NCBI RefSeq assembly: GCF_030272615.1
Contig: NC_081410.1
Location: 227,384,915 to 227,448,914 of the forward strand
From: Cryptomeria japonica
Taxonomy: Eukaryota; Streptophyta; Pinopsida; Cupressales; Cupressaceae
Length of the DNA: 64,000 bases
Reading direction: 5' to 3'
Shown here piece by piece: positions 12,300-23,618 of the stretch (position 1 is the stretch's first letter; each line of letters begins with the position of its first letter). The position numbers and the translations under genes are program-made. A model generated the notes under the pieces. It searched no databases, was not told the origin of the DNA, and was given only the letters and a program-made list of their open reading frames with translations.

Positions 12300-12925
12300 T
12301 TTTCTAGAAAATTATTTCTTTAAACACAAATTTTCATCATGGCTAGGCCTCTTATAGTAAGAACACTTGACCTTCTCCTTCTTAGGTTGTTCACCTTTTG
12401 ATGAAGAGGATTTATCACCTGCTATTGAATTAGAACATTTCTAACCATTCTTCTCTCCTTGGTTCTTCAGTTTCTTATCTTGCTTACTAAATCCTTTCTG
12501 TTATTTTGTGCCTTGATTTATAGCTAAGGCATGTTACTTAGAGGATTTGATTATACTACATTATACCCATTTGAACCAATTTGTCTTGCTCCCTAGTCAT
12601 CTCTACAACAAATTCATCTAGGGAAGGCATTTTTAATGTGGTACCTATGACACATTTTGTAGCATAAAATATAAAAAACAAAAATTGAATAATTAGGACC
12701 AAGCTTAGAAAGAATACTCAAGATCAATATCTTATTATCCTTCTTAAGTCCACACTAATCCAACTCCAATCATATAGATGTTAGTTTTGTGAAGAAGTCT
12801 TGTATAGTGTCAAAATTGGTTGGAATCAACCCTATGAGTTTGTTCTCCAATTGATGACCTCTTACCTCATCCTGCTTACCAAAGAGCTTTTCCAAATTGG
12901 TCTACACTCCATTTGGTGTAGTGGT
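12300..12925 (-). pseudogene. Copia-A gag, C-terminal half with zinc knuckle
   Basis: Near 12860 the minus strand reads KLFGKQDEVRGHQLEN and GLIPTNFDTIQDFFTKLTSI, the conserved C-terminal half of the Copia gag (UBN2-type) domain. Near 12340 a knuckle reads C-S-Y-Y-x4-H-x4-C, with the second Cys replaced by Tyr. Interrupted upstream at 12931 by Gypsy-B; the missing half resumes at 21934. Confidence 0.8.
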
Positions 12926-12930
12926 AGATT

Positions 12931-14094
12931 TGTAGAATCTTAAATTGTACTCCCCTCTAATTTTTTCCTCATTTGGGCCCTCACCTTGGCGTTCATCTCA
13001 CGAGGCCTGATCGTAGCCTTGATTCTTCTCACACCATGGAATAAACTCATTTTTTCAAACACGCACCTTCTCCTCCAATTTTTTGTGTCCCTAATTGGTT
13101 AGGACCAAAGCTAGTGCCCTGGTCCTCACAATTAGGGCCTCTTTTGGGGCCCCTTAATTGTCATTCAAAATGAGTAGGAATCCTAATCCCATGTTAGCTC
13201 ATGTTGGAAGATTTAGTTATTTTTTGACTAGCATGTGTAAAAGAAGGTCTAACCCTCTCATTTTGATCATCATCTATCATATCTAAAAAAATCAATCACA
13301 CAACCATCAAGCAATCAAGTATTCAAATTTAAGTGAGCAAGCAATCAATCTTCTTTCTAGTATTGGAGTAGAAGTAAGGTCAAAATTCAAGCATTGGAGT
13401 CGACAGTCATGTTCTATGTTTTATAAAGACTACATGCAAGCCTAATTGATTGTGAAGACAAAAAAACTTCATAAAAAGGCATAGTATTAGTGTTTTACAT
13501 ATTTTTCAGCATTTCCCTCAAAAGGAAATAATTTCCATTACAAAAATATATTTACATTTCATTTATATTTCATGGTGAATTCTAAAACTAGGGTTTTCCC
13601 TAAGGCAAACCCCTATTCCCAACCATTTTTACCTTCCCTATTGTGAGCAGGAATAGGTGCAGAGCTACAATTCTTAGGATTAGCTTTATTTACAGAGACA
13701 AACATATTCCCTTTTGGATGACAAAAAGTTTGAAGGACTAGAGCGACAGGCATTATGGTCCAGACAATTTAGGATGACCTTTTGGGAGTAGATCCAAACA
13801 CTTGCATATTTCTCATATCCAGGTTTGTTACTCTGTTTGACAGCTATAGCTCACTATTTATGCATAATTGCTTCAATTTTAGCACATTTACCCTAATTTC
13901 AACATTTTCACAATTCAACTTAAAAAGAGGGAATCAGATCTTAATCATTGAATCTAATAAAAATTCTAAGCCCTATCCTTCTTGATTTGAGGCTAGATCT
14001 ATTAGATTTACCCCTCTTTAATGTAGTGGTCCTTAAGAAAAAATCAAGGCTTTTACTTCATCATTGGGTGAAACCCTAATTTTTCATCATTACA
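12931..14094 (+). repeat. Gypsy-B 5' LTR
   Basis: 1164 bp, TGTAGAATC to CATTACA. Shares long stretches with 20786-21928, e.g. 'gggccctcaccttgg', 'ccatcaagcaatcaagtatt' and the terminal 'cttttacttcatcattgggt'. Confidence 0.9.
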
Positions 14095-14097
14095 TTT

Positions 14098-14117
14098 TGG
14101 TGAACCCGACTCCTTGC
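14098..14117 (+). other. Gypsy-B primer binding site
   Basis: TGGTGAACCCGACTCCTTGC starts three bases after the 5' LTR. It shares TGGTGAACCCG with the Tat primer site at 44298-44317. I do not assign the tRNA with confidence. Confidence 0.8.
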
Positions 14118-14689
14118 ACCCTTAATTCTGATTTATGTTTTCAGATATGAGTGTTTATGCATTTACAAATTCAAATTTACATTTGCAAGTTAAATTTTCA
14201 ATTGAATTTAAAAAATTTAGAATTTAAATTCACAAAAACCCTAATTTTTAATTCTAAAATTGAGCTTATGGGTTGTCTAATTTGGATTAATTAATTCAAA
14301 TATGATTATTTAAGCAATTTAAAATTCACATTTGTACTCATAGATCTAATTTTCAATTAAATTACATAGATTAGTGGTTGAATTTTTAAAAACCCTAATT
14401 TAGAATTCTAAAATTTATCTTGTGGGTTGCATAATTTTTCAAATCTATTTTCATATCTAATCTTTATATGCCATGATATGATCTAGATGCATTTATCTTT
14501 CAAATTCACAAATCAAAATTATTAATTAATTAATCAGTCATTTTTACAAAATTTTGCATTGTATAATCATAATTTTCAAATTTTAAATTCAAATCTCCCT
14601 CCTTTGTACATGATTTTTACTACCATTAGTCCTACCTATAGTATTCTCATTCTAGAATTAATGCTTTCCAAGGTTTAATTACTAAGGAT
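14118..14689 (+). other. Gypsy-B 5' leader
   Basis: AT-rich untranslated leader between primer site and gag ATG. Repeated phrases such as 'aaaccctaattt' and 'attctaaaattgagctt' / 'attctaaaatttatctt' suggest an internal duplication of about 150 bp (14220-14300 versus 14390-14440). No coding signal. Confidence 0.55.
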
Positions 14690-15488
14690 ATGGAGCCTAA
14701 TTTGGATAACTTGTTTCATGAGAATGTTGGTGCTTCCTCTAATCCAACAAATGATGTGAATTATCCTCATTCTTTCTATAATTCTCATGATGTGGATGAA
14801 TCACTAACCAAGGTTTCCGTTGATCAATTGGAGAAAATTGACAATGAATTTGAAAATCTTCAACAATGGATGAATGAACAATACCCAAAAAGTGAGGCAA
14901 TCCCATTGATTGAAGGATTAAAAAGAATGGTTCAAAGTGATAAAATTAGTGTTAATTTGTTGTGTGGCCTTGCTCATATTGTTGACACTTATATCATGCC
15001 TATGACAAGTTGTTCCAAAGTCCTTGGTTACACTCAAGCTAATAGTCAGGTCAACCATTCTATTCCTATTCCTACACCCTTGCCTAGTGTGCCTACATTT
15101 ACATCTTCTATCATGACTACTTCCACACAAAATGTTAATCCTTACACATGTTAGTCAAGGGGGCAAATTTTTTAATAAAAAATCTTGTATACCTCCTTTT
15201 GCAAGTCTTCCATTTGTGACCCAATCATCTCCTATACCTATGTATCATATTGCTCTACCTCCTTACTCTCAATCTCAACCTACATACAACAATGTTACTC
15301 CTCCAGCCTATTCCAATATTTTGAATATCAATCCATCCACAGAAGGAACCATCAATAACTTAGACCAAACCATGTCAACCTTACAACAACAACTAGCTTC
15401 CATTACCCAATCCAATTTTAATGTGCCCACATTTGATGTAACGGACCCATTATCTGATGACATTGTGTTAGCAATTGACACTCATTAG
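14690..15488 (+). pseudogene. Gypsy-B gag, N-terminal region
   Basis: The ATG at 14690 opens a 154-codon frame that is hydrophilic and acidic at first (LDNLFHENVG, DQLEKIDNEFENLQQWM), then Pro/Ser/Thr-rich. A one-base shift near 15140 moves the reading to another frame, which continues to 15488 (Pro/Gln-rich, then TMSTLQQQLASITQ). This is the usual unconserved N-terminal part of plant Ty3/Gypsy gag before the capsid domain. A Copia-type LTR at 15497 interrupts it; the capsid part resumes after 16343. Confidence 0.7.
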
Positions 15489-15496
15489 ATTCATTT

Positions 15497-16343
15497 TGTT
15501 GTCATTGATGGCAACAAGATCTGATGGAAGTCATAAACCGGCAGTAGGAGGTATATACCAGCAGATACCGACATTGGAAGCATTCAGGGCTACACCGACA
15601 CTAGCACCGACATCAATACTTCATTGGAAGCCGACATCTAGGAGGATTTACTTAATAAATCATTTTGTAAATATTGTCAAGGCCGACATTGAATATCTTT
15701 TGTAAATGTATTGTAAGCCGACATAAGGAATATTATTTGTAATAGGTATATTGGTCAGTCTGCTAGGTTATTTTGAATATATGTGTGAACTGTATGATTT
15801 GAAATATATGTATGGAGATCATCTTGTATGCGAATGTTATATCATGCAATGATCTGTAGATAGCTTGGAAAGCATTCTTGAAGGAGAAGTGATACCAGTA
15901 GTAGTTCAGGGTTTATGAACCGGTACAGAGCAGAACCAGAACCAAAACTCTATTTGGCATAGAAGATGCATTGTTGAGTTCATTTTCAGTAATTTACTTT
16001 AGCAAAAAGCTTGTAGTCAGTGAGGCTCTTTAGTGATGAGCAGTATACTCTAGGCAGTGTGCCTTCCTGCAAGTGCAGGCCCCTGTTATATGTAATATCT
16101 TTTCATATGGCCAGTGGACTGATATTATGGGTCACAAACCCCACCATGGTTTTTCCTCATTGAGGTTTTCCACATATAAAATTATGTGTGTTATGGTGTT
16201 CATTTATGTGGATGGTTTATTTGCTTCTTGTTATATGTTTATTTGTTTACCGGTTTATATATGCATGGTCTAGAAAGTTAAAAATTGTCAACACCGATAG
16301 AACACTGATTCATCCCCCCTCTCAGTGTCCTTAGAACCCAACA
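15497..16343 (+). mobile_element. Solo Copia-type LTR in Gypsy-B gag
   Basis: 847 bp, TGTTGTCATTGATGG to GAACCCAACA, with TGTTG/CAACA terminal inverted repeats and imperfect flanks CATTT (15492-15496) and CATTG (16344-16348) that look like a once-identical target duplication. The GATTCATCCCCCCTCTCA block near its 3' end is shared with the LTRs at 18474, 47445 and 56792. No internal region, so it is a recombination product. Confidence 0.8.
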
Positions 16344-17230
16344 CATTGTCCGTGTTGTCCCTCCTAAACATATAGAAGTCCCTTAATTGGATCTTTACAA
16401 TGGAAAAAGTGATCGCTTAACTCATGTGAAAATATTTCAAACTTTGTGTAGTGACTTTGCTTATGATCAAAGACTTATGGCTAAATTGTTTACTTGAACC
16501 TTTAGGGACAAAGCTTTGAAATGGTATTTTTCTCTACCTCCTTATTCTATTACATCATTTGAACAATTAGCTAATTCTTTCATTCAATGATTTCACAATA
16601 ATATTGGTCCTAAAATTACTTTGACTATTTTGATTCATTGTAAACAAGGTGCTAAAGAAAAAGTGACTGATTTTATTGGTAGATACTTTGCATGATCAAG
16701 ATCTTCAAAGAATTTTTATTTCTAATTTACAAAACATGTTAGGGATAAGCTTCCCTTTTTCTGAGTTTACTTCCTTTATGCAGTTGTGCGCAATACTTCA
16801 TAATTATCATCTTCAAGTGAGTCAATTTAAATCATCTCCTTCAATGGATCCAATTGATAAGAATGAAAGTGCTCAAAATTATTTTGTGAAGTTTAAATAA
16901 AAAAAGGGATACATCAAGTTCAATAACAACATCAATACTCAATTGGAATCCATGACATCAGTTGTGGCTCCTCTATCCAAATACTTTAGAAAATAATTTA
17001 CTTTTCTTTCTGAGTCTTTGCATAGCATTATGACACAATTGATAAATAAAAATATGTTGAAACTTCCTTCCATCAAGATAATTAATACATCCAAACCTTT
17101 GCCACCTTATCATGATCCCAAATCCTTTTGCCAATTTCATCGTTAACCCAATCATGACACCGAGAAGTGTTATACCTTAAGGAGTAGGATTCAAGACTTT
17201 ATTGATAACAATAGCATATTCGTAGATGGT
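16344..17230 (+). pseudogene. Gypsy-B gag capsid domain and knuckle
   Basis: Stop-broken translation gives the Ty3/Gypsy gag (Retrotrans_gag) core: YNGKSDRLTHVKIFQTLC, then FRDKALKWYFSLPPYSI and SFEQLANSFIQ, followed by TDFIGRY. Near 17130 CQFHR-x-PNHDTEKCYTLRSRIQDFID is the C-x2-H-x4-H-x4-C-like knuckle typical of these elements, leading into the protease. Stops fall at Trp, Arg and Gln-type positions (for example after LFT and after SFIQ). Continuous with 14690-15488 once the LTR is removed. Confidence 0.8.
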
Positions 17231-18103
17231 ATGAATGACAAAGGAAACAAATCTGTAGCTCATCCTAGTCATAACCTTCAAATATTTACTAATTCTTTGC
17301 CTTCCCATTCTACTAATGTAGTTGACTCAAAGCATCTTGATTTTTCTCCCAATGATCTTGGCCTTGAATCTAAAAATATGGTGAATCTTGTTGATAAACC
17401 TAAACCTCCTAAGGACCTATGCATTAACTTTGATCCTAGTGAGACTATTGATGCACCTGATGGCCCACTATATATCATTGCGAAGTTCAAAGACAAAATC
17501 TCATGAGGGGTTCTTATTGATCCAACGAGTATGGTGAATGTGAACACTGAAGAATATCTTTACACTTTACAATTTCATCAGGTAATATATGATAAATTTG
17601 ATGTAGTGGTTAAGGTGCATGATGGTTTCTCTTGCCCTACTATTGGTTCTATTACTCTTCATATTGAGGTTGGTACTAAGTGCTTAGATGTCATTTTTTC
17701 TATCATTCCTACATTGAATCAATTTTGTGTGAATTTGGGACATCCTCGGCTCTCTTCCATGAAATTGATTCCTTATACTATTCATGAATGTCTCAAATTC
17801 CCTCATAATGACAAAATCATAACAATTAATCATAGCATGTATCAAACCATGGTCATGCATGGATATGTGAACCTTTATTACTATTGGCCTAAACAGTTTG
17901 GGCCTCTTAAGCCTCAAAGTGATGCTCTTTTTCAATATTATCAAAAGTGGAAGAATGGGGTGCTCTTATCTTTGAGTAAGCCTAGAGATCCTAGACCTAT
18001 TCCTCCTCCTCATGATAGATTTTGTCTCCTTCCTATAATTTCCATTCCTCCTTTATATGTTTTAGTCCCACCTCCTACATCCTACAAAGGGAAGCACCTA
18101 TAA
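17231..18103 (+). pseudogene. Gypsy-B protease-like region
   Basis: One frame with a single stop (near 17505). GVLIDPTSMVNV is in the place of the retropepsin active site; the Asp is kept but the next residues are P-T rather than the S/T-G or G-G of active enzymes. Downstream LDVIFSIIP, then LGHPRLSSM and IPYTIHECLKFPHN match the conserved G-x-PW-x-H and S-x-x-H-Q-x-x-KFP region of plant Ty3/Gypsy proteases. Residues beyond about 110 are Pro-rich. After 18103 only a hydrophilic linker follows; RT is never reached. Confidence 0.72.
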
Positions 18104-18473
18104 TCTCCTATCTTTCAATCTAGTAAACCTTCATCCATTAATCCTTCTTTAAAGGAAGAGAAGAAACCTATGTCTATTGATCCTAAACCTTCACAACTCT
18201 TGGATAAGCCTAAAATAAATTGTTGTGCGAGAGAACTTCGACAAAGACATCATGCTAAGACCAGTGAACTTTCTTCTCAACCCTTTTCCTCCCTGAAGAC
18301 ACTAAATGTTGACTTGGTCCCATTTGTCTAGCCTTCGCCTAACCTAGGGAGGAAGTTCAACCTAAAGCATCAAGATTAAAAACTCTTAATAAAGATGGTG
18401 GTTCATGTTCTATTCATATTAGAGCTCCTATTTTTTAAAATCTTGATGAAGAAATGGATGAAAATGATGTTCA
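18104..18473 (+). pseudogene. Gypsy-B linker after protease
   Basis: Weak, stop-broken coding remnant rich in Ser, Pro, Lys and Asp, including a basic CARELRQRHHAKT-like piece. It resumes at 19732 after the inserted LTR. No recognisable domain. Confidence 0.45.
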
Positions 18474-19731
18474 TGTTGGATTGGTTGAAGGGACTGGAAT
18501 AATGAGAGAGGGGGGGGGTGAATCAACATTCCCACATATTATAAAACTTTCCCACAATTTATAAACCTTTTATAGATGTATCAAATTTACCAATTAAGCA
18601 CATCAACATGAAATAGAAAATGCATAATAAACAAGAAAACACAACCAGAAATATAACACTAGATTTTATACGTGGAAAACCCAAATGGGAAAAACCACAG
18701 AGAGTGTCAACTCTAAAGATAATATAAATGGCTATATGGTGTTTACAAAATGGGTGGCTCATTGCTGGATGAACTATTTCTAGATTAAAAAAGTGGCTTA
18801 CTATCGGAATGCTCACTGCAATAGATATAAATGAACTGAGGAAAGTTGCATCTCCAAATGAATGAAATCAGTTCTAGATTAAGCTCATATCACAATTCAC
18901 AAAAATTATAGATTTGGTAAAGGATCTCTGTACCACTATCCACAAACACCTACAAAATATCTGATGAAGGATTACTGCACTGCTCTGTTGATCCAATTAT
19001 TTGCAGCCGATCTGGTGAGGGATTACTACAACACTGTTTTCAATCTAACTTTTCTCCAACTTCTTTGTTGTCCACAAATTGCACTTCACACATTGCACCA
19101 TTATTCACCACTTCTAATTCTCTCACTCACATCTTACATACACATCCATCCATCATCCACAACTCTGCTAAAATCATATACACATATATATACCAGAAAG
19201 CTTACACACCCGGATAATATGTCAGCCAAGCATAAGTAATATGATGCTTAGATCAACATGTTATCCAATGAAGCCTTAATGAAAACAACATGATAACCAC
19301 GTCAAGACTCCACGAGATCTCTACACACTTTACAAAATTCATTCACCGATGCATAAACCTTAATTACCAGAATAGAATAGGGGTCAACCAAACCCATAGA
19401 TACTAACCCATAAGCACAAAACATTAGGCACAATAACTCTAAACTCCAAAATATAGATACCATAGATGTTGAACCATAAAATGTGATAGATACAACTGAT
19501 ATAATTGACATAACCGATGCCAGAACACACAACTGATACCAGGAGAGAATATAAACCAAAATAAGCATAATTTAGGATTTTGAAGATGGGGATCTTCCAA
19601 AAATAACTCCACTATATCATTTATGCCTTATTGCATCATATCTTATACATACCTATCTTCAAAACTGCAACACCTACAACATACACCATCTGGTCCAAAC
19701 CGGATAACAAGATTTGACATCAATGATAACA
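18474..19731 (-). mobile_element. Copia-type LTR inserted in Gypsy-B, minus strand
   Basis: 1258 bp. The plus strand starts TGTTGGATTGG and ends CATCAATGATAACA, so it reads TGTTATCATTGATG to CCAACA on the minus strand. A G-run followed by TGAATCA at 18511-18524 is the reverse of the conserved C-run block of the family. Flanks GTTCA and CTGAC do not match, so there is no visible target duplication. No internal domain accompanies it. Confidence 0.7.
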
Positions 19732-20021
19732 CTGACAATATACACACAAGTTTGACAGTTCATGCTAACAATGTTGATGTTGATGATTCTAACAATGAAT
19801 ATGAGCTTGTTGATGTTCACAATAATTTATCTAAGCAATTTTCAAAAGCATTAATCCTAGCTCCTAGTAACAAACAAAGTGACTCATCATTAGATCATGG
19901 TCCTTGTTTGGAACTCACAGTAGCTCCATCTATCATGCTCAAAGTTTCTCCTCTCGTATCTTATCCACCTTCCCAAAATAATATTCAACAAGATTGCGAG
20001 GTGGATGATTTGCTTGATTAG
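19732..20021 (+). pseudogene. Gypsy-B terminal coding remnant
   Basis: Open frame of about 95 codons, acidic and Asn/Asp-rich (NNVDVDDSNNEYELVD), ending LLD-stop. Probably the C-terminal end of the gag-protease polyprotein. No known domain; its end defines the start of the long 3' untranslated region. Confidence 0.5.
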
Positions 20022-20785
20022 CTTCATTTGTGTCGTAGATTATCTCTCTCTCTCTCATGCTTATTTTTAACATTTCTCTATTTATTTCTCAATTCTTTTA
20101 TTTGTTATCCCTTGTGTTGTCTAATTGGGAATGATGCAAAGTGTTGAGATCTGTTTTGGTCTCTTCCATGTTGAATCAAAACACACATTTGCCCTCCTTC
20201 CATTGTGTTTCTAATTCCTTTGGGGGATGAGGTCAATTCAATGAAAATACATTTTATGATATACATTAGTTACCATAAGAGCATATTGACCCTAGAGTTA
20301 GTAGAACCCTTATGTATCATATTATCCTTTGATTTTTCCTTTCTTGGGGGCATACCATTGTGGTAACATTCTTGTATTTTGGATGCATGCTACCTTAAAG
20401 CAACTTCTCCCAGTGAGGCTTATGCAATTGCTTTAACGCGGGGGCATACGCTATGCTCAATATTTCACTTTATGCACACATTATCACATGTCTTGATACT
20501 CAAGTTACTTTGCAAACTAAGTCTTTTTCTTTGTAATTCTGGTATTTTAATTTTTCATGACTCATAGTAAGTGAACCTTACTAGGTTAGCATTCATGATT
20601 CTCTCTCTCTTTTCTATCTTATGATGCCTCTTTTATCTTGATATTGAATTAGTAAGACCCTAAAGTCCATTGGGGGCTTAGTGTGTCTTATCTCTTTGAT
20701 GTCTTGATGAAAGTTTTCAATACAAATATTTGTACTTTACTAAGAGTATGCTTAGTCTCATACTCCCACTAAAGTGGTAGCTAAA
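20022..20785 (+). other. Gypsy-B 3' untranslated region
   Basis: About 760 bp with a short (TC)n run at 20042-20056, two 'ggggcata' blocks (20346 and 20440), and a decayed purine tract (ACTAAAGTGGTAGCTAAA) before the 3' LTR. No coding signal. Confidence 0.6.
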
Positions 20786-21928
20786 AGTAGCATCCTAAAT
20801 TGTACTCCCTTACAATTTTGTCCTCATTGGGCCCTCACCTTGGTGTTTATTTCTCAAGGCCTATTTAGAGCCCTGATTCTGCTCACACCATGCAATAAAC
20901 TCAAAATTTTCAATACACATACATTTCTCCCCATTTTTTATGTCCCTGATTGGTTAGGACTAGAGCACTAGTGCCTTGGTCCTTAGGGACCAGAGCGCTA
21001 GCACCCTAGTCCTCCCAATCAAGGTCTATTTTGGTTCCCCTTAACTATCATTTGAAATGAGTGAGAATCCTAATCCCGTGTCGGATCATGTTGGAAAATT
21101 AAGTTGTTTTTCGACTAGCATGTATAAAAAGAGGTCTACCCCTCACATTTTGATCTTCACCTGTCATATCCAAAAAATAAATCACACATCCATCAAGCAA
21201 TCAAGTATTGAAATTCAAGTGAGCAAACAATTAGTCTTCTTTCAAGCATTGGAGTTGACATTCATGTTCTATGTTTTATGAAGGCTACATGAAACCCTAA
21301 TTCCTTGTGAAGAAAAAAAAACTTCATAAAAGGTATATAATTAGTATCCTAGACATTTTTCAACATTTCCATTACAACAATACATTTACATTTAATTTCT
21401 ATTTCATGGTTAATTCCAAAACCAGAGTTTGACCTAAGACAAACCCCTATTCCCAACCATTTTTCCTTCCCTACTATGCATAAGAACAAGTGTGGAGCTG
21501 TAATTCTCAGAATTGGCTTTATTCATAGAGATGAAAAAATTCCCTTTTGGATGACAAAGATTTCAAAGGACTAGAGTGATAGGCATTCTGGTCTCGACAA
21601 TTCAGGATGAACTTTTAAGAATAGATTTTGAATACTCACATATTGCTCAAATCTAGGTTTGTGGCTTTATCCGATAACTGTAGCTCACTATTTATGCATA
21701 ATTGCTTCAATTCAACACATTTACCCTAATTTCAACATTGTTCACAATTCAACTTAAAAAGAGGGAATTTGATCTTAACCAGTGAATCTAATCAGAATTC
21801 TCGGCCCTATCCTTGCTGATTTGAGGCTAGATTTATTGGACTCACCCCTCTTTAATCTAGTGGTCCCTAAGTAAAAATCAAGGGTTTTACTTCATCATTG
21901 GGTGAAACCCTAAATTTTCACCATTACA
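20786..21928 (+). repeat. Gypsy-B 3' LTR
   Basis: 1143 bp, partner of 12931-14094. The first base of the terminal TG has mutated (AGTAGCATC versus TGTAGAATC); the right end CATTACA is intact and followed by AGATT. An internal near-duplication of 'gaccagagcgctagcaccctagtcct' (about 20955-21015) makes it differ from the 5' copy. Confidence 0.9.
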
Positions 21929-21933
21929 AGATT

Positions 21934-22151
21934 CAATGTGAAAAAGAAGTTCATGGGAGACTGGTTTGCACAAAGTACCAAAGATCATAACATTTGTTAA
22001 ACCATTTTATCTTTTCTATAGCATCCCGAGGTTCAATTTCGAGTCTCATTGTAACACGATGATATCCATGTCTTTTGAGATATATTATTATCTTAGACTT
22101 CCATTCAAAATAATTATATGGTGTTAAAAAAGGAACTATAGATGCATCCAT
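21934..22151 (-). pseudogene. Copia-A gag, N-terminal half
   Basis: The minus-strand ATG at 22151-22149 starts MDASIVPFLTPYNYFEWKSKI, the classic N-terminus of Copia gag (a tryptophan in the W-K-x-K/R motif after an NY motif), followed by YLKRHGYHRVTM. About 70 codons remain before Gypsy-B interrupts. The C-terminal half continues at 12925. Confidence 0.82.
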
Positions 22152-22997
22152 TATAGTAGAAGAGAAGATTGCAAAGATCCAAGAAGAGTGCAAGAAATAA
22201 GACACACAAGACACCCCCCTTTCCACTAGTCTCAAAATTCACTCCTCCCTCTTGCAAATATTACAAGGTTGGCGCTTTATAATTAGTGTGTTTAAAAGGC
22301 CATTTATTAGATTACAATGCTTTCTAGGCCTCAAAGGGCCATAATTTAAATTTTTTAATATAATTAAATCTAATACAAAATCTAAAAGAAAATCCTTATA
22401 CCTATGTGGTACTCTTCAATACCTTTCCAATGCCTATTCATTTTTTAAAAATGGAGTTCCGACGTGAAAGATATGGCCTATTGAAGTGAAAAAATGTAGC
22501 TGATTCAACCTACAATATCTAATGGAATATGATAGTATCATTTAATGAAACCTCTGTGGATGGAAATTTCTCCTTTCTATCTTTTTGTCAAGTACTCATT
22601 TACAAAAAATTGACACCCAATGCAAAAGTTACGTATTGTTTTAAAAAATTATTGAATTTGCTAGTAAAAAAAATGATTTATACTATGTCCTCCAAACTCC
22701 AATTTTGGTGAAATAAAAGTCTCGTTTGACTTTCTCAAGCCTTCTAGACACTCTAGAAATATTGAAGTAGCCTCCAATATTACCAAAAAGCTACAATCAC
22801 TTAGATCTAATAGGAACACATGTAGATATCTATTGAATTAAGTAGAAGCTTATATTCTTTTAAACTGTTTTAATTCTCTAGGTCACATGAGAATGCAGGA
22901 GAAGAGTATACATAGTTTTTAAATAATATAATAGCTATCTAATTGTCTCAAATTTTTATAATTTTTTTGAAAAACAATGATCTATACCAAACAACAG
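22152..22997 (-). other. Copia-A 5' leader
   Basis: About 850 bp between gag ATG and primer site, AT-rich, no credible ORF. Longer than a typical Copia leader, so some of it may be an unrecognised insert. Confidence 0.5.
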
Positions 22998-23010
22998 AAC
23001 TCTAATACCA
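22998..23010 (-). other. Copia-A primer binding site (decayed)
   Basis: The minus strand reads TGGTATTAGAGTT next to the LTR end, two transitions from the initiator-Met site TGGTATCAGAGC. Position and orientation agree with minus-strand gag at 22151. Confidence 0.75.
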
Positions 23011-23618
23011 TATTAGAATTTGTGAGCAGCAAGAACTGAGTTAGGATCTAATGATGGTCATAGATCACATGCAACTCCAAGCAATATATGATCAAAGATC
23101 AAAATAGCTAAATGAAGAGAATTTTGAAATGAGAGAAAAATAGAGACAAAGAAGATAATTTTGAAATGAGAGAAAAATAGAGACAAAGAAGATAATTTTG
23201 AGAAGATTCTCACCAAGATATCATTGAACTACTGAAGGCGAGAGTATAGTGCTTATTATATAGAAAAATAATAGCATATACATCCAAGAGGTACATTAAC
23301 TACCACTCCCCATTAAAAGTGGGAGGTTTTACCTACTTGGTAAATGCCAAAACATGTGGCATAACCCCCTCAGATAAAAAAAAAAAGGAGTGAGAATGTT
23401 GATACATAAATCCAAAAGAAGGTGAGAAACCCAACTACCCCATAACCCACTTAGAAAATGACAAAATAATGGTTATGTGAGATGGCACAACAAGCCGAAA
23501 TAGGGTGTGTAGCTCAACTACCCATGAGTAGGTGGGAGTTACACATGTAGCTAAATTATTTTTCCATGTGTCCTCATATGAACCACTCCTAATAACCTAA
23601 TCAATCTTAAATAATATG
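23011..23618 (-). repeat. Copia-A 5' LTR, left fragment
   Basis: Aligns with 1218-1314 and 6857-7350. Starts TATTAG where the other copy has TGTTA. It contains a 37-bp tandem duplication (23120-23193, unit AATTTTGAAATGAGAG...) absent from the 3' LTR. Interrupted after ATATG (23614-23618) by the Tat element. Confidence 0.85.

Larger units (their letters stand above)
12931..21928 (+). mobile_element. Gypsy-B: gag-protease-only Ty3/Gypsy element
   Basis: A complete LTR element on the plus strand inserted in Copia-A gag. Target duplication AGATT at 12926-12930 and 21929-21933. LTRs 12931-14094 and 20786-21928; primer site 14098-14117. The interior holds a Ty3/Gypsy gag domain, a C-x2-H type knuckle and a protease-like segment, but no RT, RNase H or integrase. 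Its 6.7 kb interior also contains two Copia-type LTRs. Absence of pol, with both termini and the duplication present, suggests a TR-GAG-like non-autonomous element rather than a random truncation, though an internal deletion after insertion is possible. The LTRs are the most diverged pair in the window by eye. Confidence 0.88.

Noticed and set aside
17684-17944. Minus-strand frame opposite the Gypsy-B protease
   Set aside because: Shadow of the plus-strand protease frame.
20042-20056. (TC)n run as a notable microsatellite
   Set aside because: Only about seven units, and common in untranslated regions of plant elements.
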